Of a stretch of 64,000 bases of DNA, positions 10,924 to 21,312 are shown piece by piece (within the stretch, counting starts at the first letter, position 1; the number at the start of each line of letters is the position of its first letter). The stretch is from Gammaproteobacteria bacterium (GTDB lineage Bacteria; Pseudomonadota; Gammaproteobacteria; Nevskiales; Nevskiaceae): assembly GCA_022599775.1 (NCBI GenBank), contig JAHZLQ010000068.1, positions 62,001-126,000 of the forward strand, in the 5' to 3' direction. A program made the position numbers and the translations under genes. The notes under the pieces were generated by a model that was not told where the DNA came from, did not search any database, and worked only from the letters and a program-made list of their open reading frames with translations.

Positions 10924-11247
10924 TCAGGCTTTGATGCCTGCGGCCTCCTCCAGCATCTTCTTCAACTCGCCGGACTCGTTGAGATCCAGCGTGATGTCGC
11001 AGCCGCCGACCAGTTCGCCCTTGACGAACAATTGCGGAAATGTCGGCCAATTCGCATATTTCGGAAGCGCGCGGTAAATCTCCTCGTCTTCATAAATATT
11101 GACGTAGGCGAACTCCACCCCGCAGGACTTCAGAACCTGCACAACTCGTGCGGAGAATCCACACTGGGGAAAATCCGGACTGCCCTTCATGTAGACGATG
11201 ATGGGATTTTCGGAAACCTGCTTTTCAATGCGCTCGAGCGCGTCCAT
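10924..11247 (-). CDS. grxD: monothiol glutaredoxin (Grx4/GrxD type)
   Basis: A 107-residue cytoplasmic monothiol glutaredoxin with the signature CGFS active site at residues 29-32, preceded by YMKGSPDFPQ and followed by WPTFPQLFVKGELVGGCDI, the glutathione-binding part. These proteins bind a [2Fe-2S] cluster with glutathione and pass clusters on, usually together with BolA-type partners; an IbaG/BolA gene is present elsewhere in this window. Length is normal for the family. It is a single gene ending at a strong hairpin. Confidence 0.96.
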   Translation of the reverse strand: MDALERIEKQVSENPIIVYMKGSPDFPQCGFSARVVQVLKSCGVEFAYVNIYEDEEIYRALPKYANWPTFPQLFVKGELVGGCDITLDLNESGELKKMLEEAAGIKA

Positions 11248-11530
11248 AGGCCACCTCTAGGGCACGTGGGCTATTGCGGCCGCCGATTATAGGCGTTTGC
11301 CCCGTCAATTCCGAATCCGCCGCCAAACTGAGCCTCGTGCGGGCAACCGAACACCCGCTGAACGCCCGTCTGTCAACGCATTGGCAGGCGCTCGGCGACT
11401 TGGCGATCGATCGCGAATTCGCTTGAAAATGTCATGGTCGTGGCCTAAGGTTTTCGGCAGTTGCCACTGGCGACCCCCAAAGCAAGGCCGCGTACCCCGC
11501 GCCGGCCCCAGCCAACCAAGAGGAAATGAT
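11248..11530. other. intergenic region between divergent grxD and sodB
   Basis: About 280 bases with no gene that I can support. It must contain the promoters of the divergent grxD and sodB genes. An open frame continues upstream of sodB but has no family resemblance, and the true sodB start is at 11531. Confidence 0.5.
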
Positions 11531-12106
11531 ATGGCCCTGACGTTGCCCGAGCTGCCGTACCCCCGCGATGCACTCGCGCCACATATGTCGGCCGAGACGC
11601 TCGACTTTCACTACGGCAAGCATCACAAGAAGTATCTCGATACTGCCAATGAGATCATTCCTGGTACCGAATACGAAAGCATGGCGCTGGAAGACATCAT
11701 CATGAAGTCGTCCGGCAAGCTGTTCAATCAGGTTGCGCAGGTCTGGAATCACACGTTTTTCTGGAACTGCCTGACGCCGAATTCCGGTGAGCCCGGCGAG
11801 AAGCTCGCCGATGCGCTGATCAAGAATTTCGGTGGCATCGAGGACTTCAAGAAGAAGTTTTCCGATGTGGCCGCCGGCACCTTCGGCTCCGGCTGGGCCT
11901 GGCTGGTCAAGAACAGCGACGGTTCCCTGGAGATCATGAGCACGGCCAACGCCGGCACCCCGATGACCGAGGGCAAGACCGCACTGCTGACCTGCGATGT
12001 CTGGGAACACGCCTACTACATCGACTACCGCAATGCACGCCCGAGCTATCTCGAACACTTCTGGGCACTGGTGAACTGGGATTTCGTGGAGCAGAATCTC
12101 GGGTAA
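11531..12106 (+). CDS. sodB: iron superoxide dismutase
   Basis: A 191-residue cytoplasmic Fe-type superoxide dismutase. The four metal ligands are His27, His74 (in WNHTFFW), Asp156 and His160 (DVWEHAYY). Fe-type rather than Mn-type is indicated by the GSGWAWLV and ANAGTPMT segments and by the short length. ATG 11531 is preceded by agaggaa at a good distance. It is monocistronic, ended by a hairpin with T-run. Confidence 0.96.
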   Translation: MALTLPELPYPRDALAPHMSAETLDFHYGKHHKKYLDTANEIIPGTEYESMALEDIIMKSSGKLFNQVAQVWNHTFFWNCLTPNSGEPGEKLADALIKNFGGIEDFKKKFSDVAAGTFGSGWAWLVKNSDGSLEIMSTANAGTPMTEGKTALLTCDVWEHAYYIDYRNARPSYLEHFWALVNWDFVEQNLG

Positions 12107-12136
12107 GCTGTCCGCTAAACAAGGCTTGAAGCTCAG

Positions 12137-12158
12137 GGCCGCCGCGAGGCGGCCTTTT
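12137..12158 (+). terminator. terminator after sodB
   Basis: Arms ggccgcc (12137-12143) and ggcggcc (12148-12154) with loop gcga, followed by four T. Placed 30 bases after the sodB stop. Confidence 0.8.
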
Positions 12159-12223
12159 GCTTTCGGGCTGTGGCCTGGTTGCGCCGTGCTGCGTCACGGC
12201 GCAACTTTTCGGGGACTCACACC

Positions 12224-13120
12224 GTGACGCGTCATTTTCGACTTCTTTCGGACCTCGCGGCGTCCGAACTGCACGCATTGATTGACCGGGCCATCGTGCT
12301 CAAGGCCACGCGCTACGAGCATGCGCGGCCTTTGGCCGGCCGCTGCTTGGCGATGGTTTTCCAGAAAAGCTCGACCCGAACGCGCGTCTCGTTCGAGGTG
12401 GCGATGTCGCAACTGGGCGGCCACGCGCTGTTTCTGTCGCCGCGCGACACGCAGCTTGGCCGCGGCGAACCGCTGGCCGACACCGCCCGCGTGCTGTCGT
12501 CGATGTGCGACGGGATCATGGTGCGTAACGATTCCCAGGCGGAGCTTGAGGAGATCGCGCAGCATTCGCGCGTTCCAGTCATCAATGGCCTCACCGACAG
12601 GACCCACCCCTGCCAGCTGCTGGCCGATATCCAGACCTTCGTCGAACTGCGCGGGCCGATCGCGGGACGACGCATCGCCTGGATCGGTGATGGCAACAAT
12701 GTCTGCAATTCGTTTCTGGAAGCGGCGCGCCTGCTCGACTTCCAGCTCGCCGTGGCCTGCCCCAAGGGCTTCGAACCGGACCCGGACTGGCTGGCCTTCG
12801 CCGGCAGCCACGCCGAGATCGACGAGGACCCTGCTGTTGCCGCGCGCGACGCCGATCTGATCGTCACTGACGTCTGGGCCAGCATGGGCCAGGAAGACGA
12901 GCAGGCCGATCGACTGTCGGCCTTCGACGGTTATCAGGTCAACGAGGCGCTGATGAAGCTGGCGAAGGCGGACGCCCTGTTCATGCACTGCCTGCCGGCG
13001 CATCGGGGTGAGGAAGTCACCGCCGAGGTCATCGACGGCCCGCAGAGTGTGGTCTGGGTCGAAGCCGAGAACCGGATGCATGCCCAGAAGGCACTGCTGG
13101 AATTGCTGCTGTCGCCCTGA
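12224..13120 (+). CDS. argF: ornithine carbamoyltransferase
   Basis: A 298-residue enzyme that makes citrulline from ornithine and carbamoyl phosphate in arginine synthesis. Carbamoyl phosphate site SSTRTRVSFE (residues 49-58), HPCQLLADIQT, ornithine-loop region DVWASMGQE and the C-terminal HCLPAHRGEEV are intact. GTG 12224 is chosen because VTRHFRLLSDL matches the normal family N-terminus and gggga lies about ten bases upstream; the open frame to 12170 is an extension without similarity. A separate downstream gene is nadC. Confidence 0.95.
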   Translation: MTRHFRLLSDLAASELHALIDRAIVLKATRYEHARPLAGRCLAMVFQKSSTRTRVSFEVAMSQLGGHALFLSPRDTQLGRGEPLADTARVLSSMCDGIMVRNDSQAELEEIAQHSRVPVINGLTDRTHPCQLLADIQTFVELRGPIAGRRIAWIGDGNNVCNSFLEAARLLDFQLAVACPKGFEPDPDWLAFAGSHAEIDEDPAVAARDADLIVTDVWASMGQEDEQADRLSAFDGYQVNEALMKLAKADALFMHCLPAHRGEEVTAEVIDGPQSVVWVEAENRMHAQKALLELLLSP

Positions 13121-13227
13121 GCTGCAGGTGGCGCGCGCCACATTCGCCGCGCGCCACGGCGCGACGTACCATATGACATCACCGTGAATCGCGGTTGACG
13201 CTTGAAAATAGCCCACAGGACCGATAG

Positions 13228-14151
13228 ATGGGGCAAAACAGCTTGCCGGACGAAGTACAGAAGGATGTCACCGCCCTCGTTACGCGTGCACTCGCCGAGG
13301 ACGTGGGCAGCGGTGATGTGACCGCCAAACTGATCGCTGCGGACGCGACGGCAGTGGGCTACGTGGTCGCCAGAGAAAGTGCCGTGTTCTGCGGACGCCC
13401 GTGGTTCGACGAGGTGTTCCGCCAGATCGACCCCCGCGTCGAGATCGCCTGGGACGTCGAGGATGGCGCCAGCATCCGCGCGGATGGTCGCCTGTGTGTC
13501 CTGCGCGGTCCCGCCCGCTCGATCCTGACCGGCGAACGCACCGGCCTGAACTTTCTGCAGACGCTGTCGGGTACCGCCACGGTGGTGCGTCGCTATGTCG
13601 AGCGGATTCGTGGCACCCAGGCACGCATCGTCGACACCCGCAAGACACTGCCGGGGCTGCGCGCGGCGCAAAAGTATGCGGTGGTGGCAGGCGGCGGCGA
13701 CAATCACCGCTTCGGCCTCTACGACGGCATCCTGATCAAGGAGAACCACATCGTCGCGGCCGGCGGCATCAAGGAAGCGATACGTGCGGCCCGCGCGCTC
13801 GGCTCGGACGTGCCGCTGATGTGCGAGGCGGAGAACCTGAGCGAGGTGCAGGCCGCGCTGGAAGAGCGCGTCGACCTGCTGCTGCTGGATGATTTTCCGA
13901 CCCACATTCTCGCCAAGGCGGTCAACATGGGGCGTGATTTCCGCCGCTACAACCGCGGCGACAGCGTACTGGAAGCCTCGGGCGGCATCAGCCTCAACAA
14001 TGTGCGCTCGATCGCCGATACCGGCGTGGACCGGATTTCGATTGGCGGGCTGACCAAGCACGTGCAGGCGGTGGATCTGTCGATGCGCCTGCTGGTGCCG
14101 GGTGCCGCACTGCCGGACGTCAACGCCGCCCTGCGCGTCGCCCTCAGATAG
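13228..14151 (+). CDS. nadC: nicotinate-nucleotide pyrophosphorylase (carboxylating)
   Basis: A 307-residue quinolinate phosphoribosyltransferase, which makes nicotinate mononucleotide from quinolinate and PRPP in de novo NAD synthesis. Key blocks are ALAEDVGSGDVTAKL, GPARSILTGERTGLNF, DTRKTLPGLRAAQKYAV, GGGDNHRFGLYDGILIKENH and EASGGISLNNV. Length and order are normal for the family. Its 3' end overlaps the convergent alpha/beta hydrolase gene by eight bases. Confidence 0.96.
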   Translation: MGQNSLPDEVQKDVTALVTRALAEDVGSGDVTAKLIAADATAVGYVVARESAVFCGRPWFDEVFRQIDPRVEIAWDVEDGASIRADGRLCVLRGPARSILTGERTGLNFLQTLSGTATVVRRYVERIRGTQARIVDTRKTLPGLRAAQKYAVVAGGGDNHRFGLYDGILIKENHIVAAGGIKEAIRAARALGSDVPLMCEAENLSEVQAALEERVDLLLLDDFPTHILAKAVNMGRDFRRYNRGDSVLEASGGISLNNVRSIADTGVDRISIGGLTKHVQAVDLSMRLLVPGAALPDVNAALRVALR

Positions 14152-14974
14152 TCTCGGCCGCCGCCTTGCGCCGACGCCTGGCGACGGCGCGGGGCTTGCG
14201 CAACAGAAATCCCAGCACCGCCTTGTTGAACGCTTCCGGCACTTCCAGCGGCAGACCATGGCGGGTGCCCGGGAATGCCTGAAGCTCGCCCAGCGGAAGC
14301 TCCGAGGCGAACTGCCTGACGTCCTCGAACGGGAAGTAGTCCTTCTCCGCGGCGATCACCAGCGTCGGAATCCGCAGCTTGGGCAGATCCGCGCGCACCG
14401 ACCAGCGCGCCAGCGCCAGCAGGCTCACCAGATAGGTATGGCGGTGATTGTGCTTGCTGCGTGCGATCGAACGTTCGCGCTGCGCGGTCTGGTCGGCACG
14501 CGGAAACATCCGGCGCGACATGAACGTGGCGAGCAGACGCGGCCCGAACACCGTCATCAGCCCCATGCGCAGCGCGAATTCCCGATACTCCTCGAAATTG
14601 CGCGGCGTGAAGGTTGGAACACTGTTGGCGATGACCATGCGCTCGACCCGATCAGGCGCATCCACGGCCATCTGCAACGCCGTGGCGCCGCCCATGGAGT
14701 GCCCGACGATGCTGATCTGCTCCAGACCCAGACGATCACACAGCTGCCACATCAGCTGCGCGAAATACGGCACCGAGTACAGGCGCAAGGGTTTGGCGCT
14801 GTCGCCGTAGCCCGGAAGATCCGGGGCGATCACCCGGTAGTGCTTGGAGAACTCCGGAATCTGCGAATCCCAGTCGCTGCGATTGGCGCCGAGGCCATGA
14901 ATCAGCAACAGCGGTGGACCGGAGCCCGCAGCCGTATAGCAAATGCGCATTCCATCGACGACCAGCGTATCCAT
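14144..14974 (-). CDS. alpha/beta-fold hydrolase
   Basis: A 276-residue cytoplasmic alpha/beta hydrolase. The oxyanion part is LLLIHGLGANRSDW, the nucleophile Ser93 lies in GHSMGG, the acidic residue is probably Asp in AAEKDYF and the His is in GTRHGLPLE. The MhpC/BphD-like layout fits esterases and C-C hydrolases, but the substrate cannot be told. Because the window's meta-cleavage cluster lacks its own hydrolase (dmpD), this enzyme is worth keeping in mind, though it is 40 kb away and next to sppA. The start lies two bases after the sppA stop, so the two are probably an operon. Confidence 0.8.
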   Translation of the reverse strand: MDTLVVDGMRICYTAAGSGPPLLLIHGLGANRSDWDSQIPEFSKHYRVIAPDLPGYGDSAKPLRLYSVPYFAQLMWQLCDRLGLEQISIVGHSMGGATALQMAVDAPDRVERMVIANSVPTFTPRNFEEYREFALRMGLMTVFGPRLLATFMSRRMFPRADQTAQRERSIARSKHNHRHTYLVSLLALARWSVRADLPKLRIPTLVIAAEKDYFPFEDVRQFASELPLGELQAFPGTRHGLPLEVPEAFNKAVLGFLLRKPRAVARRRRKAAAETI

Positions 14975-14975
14975 G

Positions 14976-16826
14976 TCAACGCATCGCGTCGCGGGTATCG
15001 CAGAAGCAGTAGGCGTACTGGTGCTGCGGATCGTTGACCCAGGCCAGCCGCCGGCTCCAGTCCACTTGCGCGGCCATCTTCTCCAGTGCCGAGCCGAGGC
15101 CCGGCAGCATCGACAGGCTCACGCGCGGACGCAGTTGCTGCAGCAGATCTCCCGGGAAACCCCAGTCGGGTTCGCGCCGGTCGATTTGATAGTCCCCTTC
15201 GCTCAGACCCGCCAGTTCCGCAGCGGCCTGCACCGCGTCGTCGAAGCTGCCGAGCGCATCGACCAAGCCCAGTTCCTGGGCGTCCTGGCCGCTCCAGACG
15301 CGACCGCGCGCGATCTCGTCAACACGCTCCACCGGCATTTCGCGGCCCTGGGCGACGCCATTGATGAAGGTCTGATAGCCGTGTTCGATGCTCGCCTGGA
15401 TGATGCGCGAGACATCGGGCGACAGCGGACGGTCGCCGCGGAACGCACCGGCCAAGGAGGTCGTGCCGACGCCATCGACACTGATGCCGAGCTTCGAGAA
15501 CGTGTCCTCGGTAGTCAGCAACAGGCCGAAGATGCCGATCGAGCCGGTGATGGTGCTGGGATAGGCGTAGATCTTGTCAGTCGACATCGACACCCAGTAG
15601 CCGCCGGACGCGGCCACCGAGGACATCGAGGCCACCACCGGCTTGCCATCGTCACGCAGCGCAATCACGGCGCGACGGATGCGCTCGGACGCGGTCACGC
15701 TGCCGCCGGGTGAATCGACACGCAGGACGACGGCATCAACCTCGTCGTCGCGGCGTGCCTCATCGAGCAGACTGGCGATCAGGTCGCCGCCGGCCTGTCC
15801 GGACTCACCGAATCCATCGACGATGGCGCCCTGCACCGTGACCACGGCAACCTTGCGCGCGGCGGTGCTCGGCTGGTGGTGACGCACCGACTTCAGATAG
15901 GCCAGGTCGCGCACCTGACGGAAGCTGCCATGTCCTTCCTCGTCGATGCCCACGGTCTGGCCCATACGGGCACGGTATTCGCCGAGTGTTTCCAGGCGCG
16001 TGACCAAGCCGGCATCCAGCGCGACGCTGGCCGAATCGCCCCCGCTGCGTTCCATCTCGTCGGCCAGGCTCTGCACGTAATTGGTCACCGTCTGGGCATC
16101 GGGACCACGCTGCGCGGCGATCTCATCACCATAGACGCCCCAGAGATCACCCAGCCAGTCGCGATTCGCCGTCTTGGCCGCCTCCGACATGTCGTTGCGC
16201 AGGAACGGCTCGACCGCCGACTTGTACTCGCCCACCCGGAACACATGGACATTGAGCCCGAGCTTGTCGAGTCCGTCCTTGAAGAAATAGCCGTAGCTGG
16301 AGAACCCTTCGATCAGCACCGAACCCATCGGGTCCAGAGAAATATCGCTGGCGTGGGAAGCCAGCAGATACTGCGACTGACCGAAGAACTGGCCGTAGAC
16401 CGTGACCGGCTTGCCGCTGGCCTTGAAACGGTCCAGCGCCATGCCGACCTCCTCGACCTGCGCCATGCCCGCGGCCGTCATTTCATCCAGCTTCAGCGCG
16501 ATCATGCTGATGCGATCGTCCTCGGCCGCGCGATCGATCGCCTCGACCAGATCGCCGACCTGGGTCTGCGACGGGCCTTCCCCGCTGAGTTCCTCGAAGA
16601 AGCGCTGCGCGGGATCCTGATCGCTGGCGTCGACCAGGGTACCCGCCGGGGCCACCACCAGCGCGATGTTGTCTTCGATGGCTGGCGGCTGCCCGCCGGT
16701 GAACATCATGTACAGGATCAGCAGCGACAGCAGCAGGCTGATCACCACGATCGCCCGATACACCAGAACGACGGCGCCCCAGATGAATCCGAAAACGCGA
16801 CGGATCAGGGATTTTTCTTTAGTCAT
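14976..16826 (-). CDS. sppA: signal peptide peptidase SppA, 67K type
   Basis: A 616-residue inner-membrane serine protease that degrades cleaved signal peptides. It has one N-terminal membrane segment (about 20-42) and two ClpP-like halves. The catalytic Lys202 (GEYKSAVEPF) and Ser407 (SVAASGGYW) match the E. coli Lys209/Ser409 pair. ATG 16826 (MTKEKS) is preferred over GTG 16835; no clear ribosome site separates them. The downstream alpha/beta hydrolase starts two bases later, indicating an operon. Confidence 0.93.
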   Translation of the reverse strand: MTKEKSLIRRVFGFIWGAVVLVYRAIVVISLLLSLLILYMMFTGGQPPAIEDNIALVVAPAGTLVDASDQDPAQRFFEELSGEGPSQTQVGDLVEAIDRAAEDDRISMIALKLDEMTAAGMAQVEEVGMALDRFKASGKPVTVYGQFFGQSQYLLASHASDISLDPMGSVLIEGFSSYGYFFKDGLDKLGLNVHVFRVGEYKSAVEPFLRNDMSEAAKTANRDWLGDLWGVYGDEIAAQRGPDAQTVTNYVQSLADEMERSGGDSASVALDAGLVTRLETLGEYRARMGQTVGIDEEGHGSFRQVRDLAYLKSVRHHQPSTAARKVAVVTVQGAIVDGFGESGQAGGDLIASLLDEARRDDEVDAVVLRVDSPGGSVTASERIRRAVIALRDDGKPVVASMSSVAASGGYWVSMSTDKIYAYPSTITGSIGIFGLLLTTEDTFSKLGISVDGVGTTSLAGAFRGDRPLSPDVSRIIQASIEHGYQTFINGVAQGREMPVERVDEIARGRVWSGQDAQELGLVDALGSFDDAVQAAAELAGLSEGDYQIDRREPDWGFPGDLLQQLRPRVSLSMLPGLGSALEKMAAQVDWSRRLAWVNDPQHQYAYCFCDTRDAMR

Positions 16827-16964
16827 TGACGGCACGTGTAAGCCCGCAGCGGCGGGACTGTAAGGACAAAAAGTCTGAAGCCGTCATTATGAACGACTTG
16901 CCTGAATGGGATGTCCGACGCAAGCTCACGCTCGCACGGAACCCGAACCGGCGTCGAGCTCGCA

Positions 16965-18107
16965 TTACTCGCCGGTATACCGGACCCGATAGATCCGCCC
17001 CTGCGCATCGTCCGAAACCAGCATCGAGCCGTCCGGTTGCACCAGCAGATCAACCGGTCGGCCGCGCACTCGCTCACCGTCCAGCCAGCCGGTCACGAAC
17101 GGCACGTACTCGACACCCTTGCCGTCGTCATCCAGCCTGACCCGCGTGACGCGATAGCCGATGCGCTCGGAGCGATTCCATGAGCCGTGCTCGGCGATGA
17201 AGACCTGCCCGCGCATCGCCGCCGGAAACTGGCTGCCGGTGTAGAACTTCACGCCCAGCGGCGCCACGTGCGGCCCCAGCGCCTGCGCCGGCGCCACGAA
17301 CTCGTCACAGTCCTTGCCCTTGCCGAATTCCGGGTCCGGCACGGTACCGCCGTGACAGTACGGATAGCCGAAGTGTTCACCCGGACCGCTCGCGTGATTG
17401 AGTTCGCCCGGCGGCAGATCGTCTCCGAGCCAGTCCCTGCCGTTGTCGGTGAACCAGAGTTCACCCTCGTCGTCCCAGGTGAAGCCCACCGAATTGCGGA
17501 TACCGCGCGCGTAGACTTCCCACTCCGAGCCGTCCGGATTCATGCGCGTGATCGAGCCGAATTGCAGGCTGCGGTCATCCCGGACGAAGTCGTCCGGTTC
17601 GCAGATATTGCAGGGTGCACCGATCGCCACGTAGAGCTTGCCGTCCGGTCCGAACGCGATGTAGCGCCAACCATGGTGAGTGGCGTCCGGCAGGTCATCA
17701 CGCACCGATTCGCGCTGCGGCGAATCGAGATGCTTGGCGATGTCCGGATAGCGCCAGATGTGGTCGATTTCCGCCACGTACAGATCGCCGTCATGCCAGG
17801 CGATGCCGGTCGGCTGGGTCATGCCCTGCGCGAGCACGCGGCGTCGGTCGGGCGTGCCATCACCATCTTCGTCGCTCAGCGCGTAGACGGACCCGACTTC
17901 ACGGGTGGAGACATAGATCGTTCCATCGTCGCCCCGGGCGAGTGCCCGGGCACCCGGTACATCGTCATAAAAGGTCTCGATACTGAAACCGTCGGGCACC
18001 CTCAGTTCGGGCGGTGCGGCGGCGGCCGCCTCGATCGGGGCATTCGACATGATCACGAAGATCGCGCAGACGCCGACGTACTTGAAGAACTGCATCGCAA
18101 ACCCCAT
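16965..18107 (-). CDS. secreted sorbosone/glucose dehydrogenase-like beta-propeller
   Basis: About 380 residues with an N-terminal signal peptide (hydrophobic VGVCAIFVIMSNAP, Ala-rich cleavage area), so periplasmic. The mature part is a six-bladed propeller of the L-sorbosone dehydrogenase/GSDH family: VPDGFSIETFYDDVPGARAL, QPTGIAWHDGDLYVAE, GPDGKLYVAIGAPCNIC, ARGIRNSVGFTW, FTDNGRDWLGDDLPPGELN, FIAEHGSWNRSERIGYRV. These proteins oxidise sugars with PQQ, but the natural substrate here is unknown. ATG 18107 is chosen because ggaga lies about seven bases upstream; a TTG at 18113 is the alternative. Confidence 0.82.
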   Translation of the reverse strand: MGFAMQFFKYVGVCAIFVIMSNAPIEAAAAAPPELRVPDGFSIETFYDDVPGARALARGDDGTIYVSTREVGSVYALSDEDGDGTPDRRRVLAQGMTQPTGIAWHDGDLYVAEIDHIWRYPDIAKHLDSPQRESVRDDLPDATHHGWRYIAFGPDGKLYVAIGAPCNICEPDDFVRDDRSLQFGSITRMNPDGSEWEVYARGIRNSVGFTWDDEGELWFTDNGRDWLGDDLPPGELNHASGPGEHFGYPYCHGGTVPDPEFGKGKDCDEFVAPAQALGPHVAPLGVKFYTGSQFPAAMRGQVFIAEHGSWNRSERIGYRVTRVRLDDDGKGVEYVPFVTGWLDGERVRGRPVDLLVQPDGSMLVSDDAQGRIYRVRYTGE

Positions 18108-18183
18108 CGTCAAGTCTCCAGCGACGATACCATGACGACACCTTCAATTAGTAAATTCTATTGATTTTATCCAAACGTTTGCA

Positions 18184-18212
18184 TTGACCTATTGTCCGGT
18201 ATTTTCTATCCT
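18184..18212 (+). promoter_or_regulatory. candidate sigma-70 promoter of the peroxiredoxin gene
   Basis: ttgacc (18184-18189), a 17-base spacer and tatcct (18207-18212) in an AT-rich patch about 60 bases upstream of the peroxiredoxin start. The -35 matches five of six consensus bases and the -10 four of six. Confidence 0.5.
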
Positions 18213-18273
18213 TCCGCGCCATGATGCGGCGAAGCTGCATCCGTAGTGCTGAAACCATCTAGGAGCATCAAGC

Positions 18274-18876
18274 ATGAGCGTACTGGTTGGGCGTACCGCC
18301 CCTGATTTCACTGCCGCGGCCGTACTCGGCGACGGCTCGATCACCGAGAGCTTCAAACTGTCCGAACTGCGTGGCCAATATGTCGTGCTGTTCTTCTGGC
18401 CGCTGGACTTCACTTTCGTGTGCCCGTCCGAGATCATCGCGCACGAGCATCGCCGCAAGGCCTTCGAAGAGCGTGGCGTGCAGCTCGTCGGCGTGTCGAT
18501 CGATTCGCAGTTCACCCATTTCGCCTGGCGCCAGACGCCGATCAACAAGGGCGGCATCGGTGAAGTCGGATTCCCGATGGTGGCCGATGTGACCCATGAG
18601 ATCGCGCAGGCCTATGGCATCGAGGCCCCGGGCGCCGGCGTCGCGTTCCGCGCCTCGTTCCTGATCGACAAGGAGGGCACGGTGCAGCACCAGACCGTCA
18701 ACAACCTGCCGCTGGGCCGCAACGTCGACGATATGCTGCGCGTGGTCGATGCGCTGCAGTTCCACGAGGAGCATGGCGAAGTCTGTCCGGCCGGCTGGCA
18801 GAAGGGCCAGAGCGGGATGAAGGCGGACACCGCCGGCGTGGCCGAATATCTCGCGCAGCACGGCGAGTCGCTGTAA
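18274..18876 (+). CDS. 2-Cys peroxiredoxin (AhpC type)
   Basis: A 200-residue cytoplasmic peroxidase that reduces hydrogen peroxide and organic peroxides. The peroxidatic Cys50 is in FTFVCPSE and the resolving Cys171 in HGEVCPAGW, making a typical 2-Cys enzyme; WPLDFTFVCP and GVSIDSQFTHFAW are family hallmarks. It is followed after 74 bases by trxB, the likely source of electrons through thioredoxin. An AT-rich promoter region lies upstream; I could not confirm an OxyR site. Confidence 0.94.
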   Translation: MSVLVGRTAPDFTAAAVLGDGSITESFKLSELRGQYVVLFFWPLDFTFVCPSEIIAHEHRRKAFEERGVQLVGVSIDSQFTHFAWRQTPINKGGIGEVGFPMVADVTHEIAQAYGIEAPGAGVAFRASFLIDKEGTVQHQTVNNLPLGRNVDDMLRVVDALQFHEEHGEVCPAGWQKGQSGMKADTAGVAEYLAQHGESL

Positions 18877-18897
18877 ACCCGCACGGCCGCCTCAACG

Positions 18898-18924
18898 CCC
18901 GTCCTCCGGTTCGCGGAGGGCGGG
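18898..18924 (+). other. hairpin between the peroxiredoxin gene and trxB
   Basis: Eleven-base arms cccgtcctccg (18898-18908) and cggagggcggg (18914-18924) pair with one T-G wobble around loop gttcg. No T-run follows, so it is more likely an mRNA-stabilising or attenuating hairpin than a full terminator. Confidence 0.6.
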
Positions 18925-18938
18925 ACCTTACGGTCTGA

Positions 18939-19910
<972 letters not shown>

Positions 19911-19929
19911 TCCGTACAACGGCGGTCAA

Positions 19930-19964
19930 CAATGGCCCGCATCGGAATCCGGTGCGGGCCATTG
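19930..19964 (+). terminator. terminator-like hairpin after trxB
   Basis: Perfect twelve-base arms caatggcccgca (19930-19941) and tgcgggccattg (19953-19964) with an 11-base loop, followed by tcttgt. The T-run is weak but the stem is strong and placed 20 bases after the trxB stop. Confidence 0.7.
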
Positions 19965-20016
19965 TCTTGTCGGCAAGCCTGAATCCGGCCGTTGTTTCCG
20001 GTCAGGGGCTCGACGC

Positions 20017-21312
20017 TCAGCTACGATCCCTGGCACTCGCGGCGTGAGCCTGCAGGCCCTCGGCGTCCGCCAGCTGTCCGGCGATCGGCGCCAGCACCCT
20101 GGCGCCTTCGGGGCTGCAACGGATCAGGCTGCTGCGTTTCTGGAATTCATAGACGCCCAGCGGATTGGCATAGCGCGCCGCGCGCGACGTGGGCAACACG
20201 TGATTGGGCCCGGCGCAATAGTCGCCGAAGGCCTCGGGCGTGTGCCGCCCCAGGAAGACCGCGCCCGCGTGGCGCACCTCGTCGAGCAGGGCATCCGGAT
20301 CGGCCACGGACAGCTCCAGATGCTCCGGCGCAATGTGGTTCGAAACCCCGACGGCTTCGCTCAGATCGCGCACCAGGATCAGGGCGCCGCGCGCGCGCAG
20401 CGAGGCACGCACGATCTCGGCACGTGGCAGTTCTGCGAGCCGCTCGTCCATCGCCGCCTGCACCGCGTCGAGATAGGCTGCGTCCGGCGAGATCAGAATG
20501 GACTGGGCTTCCTCGTCATGCTCGGCCTGGGAGAACAGGTCCATCGCGGTCCAGCGCGGGTCGGTCTGGCCATCGCAGATCACCACGATTTCGGACGGGC
20601 CGGCGATCGAATCGATCCCGACCATGCCGAAGACCTGACGCTTGGCCTCGGCGACATAGGCATTGCCGGGGCCGACGATCTTGTCGACCTGGGCAATCGT
20701 CTGGGTACCGCAGGCCATCGCCGCCACGGCCTGGGCGCCGCCGATCGTGAACACACGGTCGACGCCGCTCAAGTGGATCGCCGCCAGCACGGTCTCGTTG
20801 ACGATGCCGTCGGGCGTCGGCACGCACATCACCAGCTCACGCACGCCGGCCACCTTGGCAGGCACGGCGTTCATCAGCACGGACGACGGGTACGCCGCCT
20901 TGCCGCCCGGCGCATACAGCCCTACGCGGTCCATCGCGGTGACGCGCTGACCGAGTTCGTTGCCGTGCGCATCGATAAAGCTGAAACCCTGCAGGCCCTG
21001 CCGTTCGGCATAGTCACGGATGCGCCGATGTGCTGTCGACAGGGCCTCGCGCAGCGCCGTCGGCAGCCCATCCCAGGCCGCCTTCAATCGCTCGCGCGGA
21101 ATCTCGAGGGCCTTCAGACTGGTGGCATCCAAGCGGTCGAAGCGTCGCGTGTATTCGAGCACCGCGGCATCACCGCGTACACGCACGTCCGCGATGATGC
21201 CGGCGACCACGCTCTGCACCTGGGAGTCGCGCTCGGGCAAACGGTCGAGCAGCGCATCAAGACGCGCCCCGAAATCCGCGTTCGTGCTGTCGAGGCGATT
21301 GATCTCAGGCAT
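20017..21312 (-). CDS. hisD: histidinol dehydrogenase
   Basis: A 431-residue zinc enzyme carrying out the last two steps of histidine synthesis. Clear blocks are [77 protein letters not shown] (zinc and catalytic residues) and [13 protein letters not shown] 21312 (MPEINRLD) is chosen because it overlaps the hisG end by eight bases, as translationally coupled genes do; the longer frame adds unrelated residues. Confidence 0.95.
   Translation of the reverse strand: MPEINRLDSTNADFGARLDALLDRLPERDSQVQSVVAGIIADVRVRGDAAVLEYTRRFDRLDATSLKALEIPRERLKAAWDGLPTALREALSTAHRRIRDYAERQGLQGFSFIDAHGNELGQRVTAMDRVGLYAPGGKAAYPSSVLMNAVPAKVAGVRELVMCVPTPDGIVNETVLAAIHLSGVDRVFTIGGAQAVAAMACGTQTIAQVDKIVGPGNAYVAEAKRQVFGMVGIDSIAGPSEIVVICDGQTDPRWTAMDLFSQAEHDEEAQSILISPDAAYLDAVQAAMDERLAELPRAEIVRASLRARGALILVRDLSEAVGVSNHIAPEHLELSVADPDALLDEVRHAGAVFLGRHTPEAFGDYCAGPNHVLPTSRAARYANPLGVYEFQKRSSLIRCSPEGARVLAPIAGQLADAEGLQAHAASARDRS

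Noticed and set aside
12934-14259. Minus-strand frame opposite argF and nadC.
   Set aside because: Antisense to two strong genes; it is a codon-bias shadow.
14144-14974. The alpha/beta hydrolase as the missing DmpD hydrolase.
   Set aside because: It is 40 kb from the dmp cluster, sits with sppA, and nothing specific to 2-hydroxymuconic semialdehyde hydrolases was seen.
18140-18212. Possible OxyR site upstream of the peroxiredoxin gene.
   Set aside because: I could not find the four spaced ATAG/CTAT-type quarters; only a single acctat element is present, so no site is claimed.
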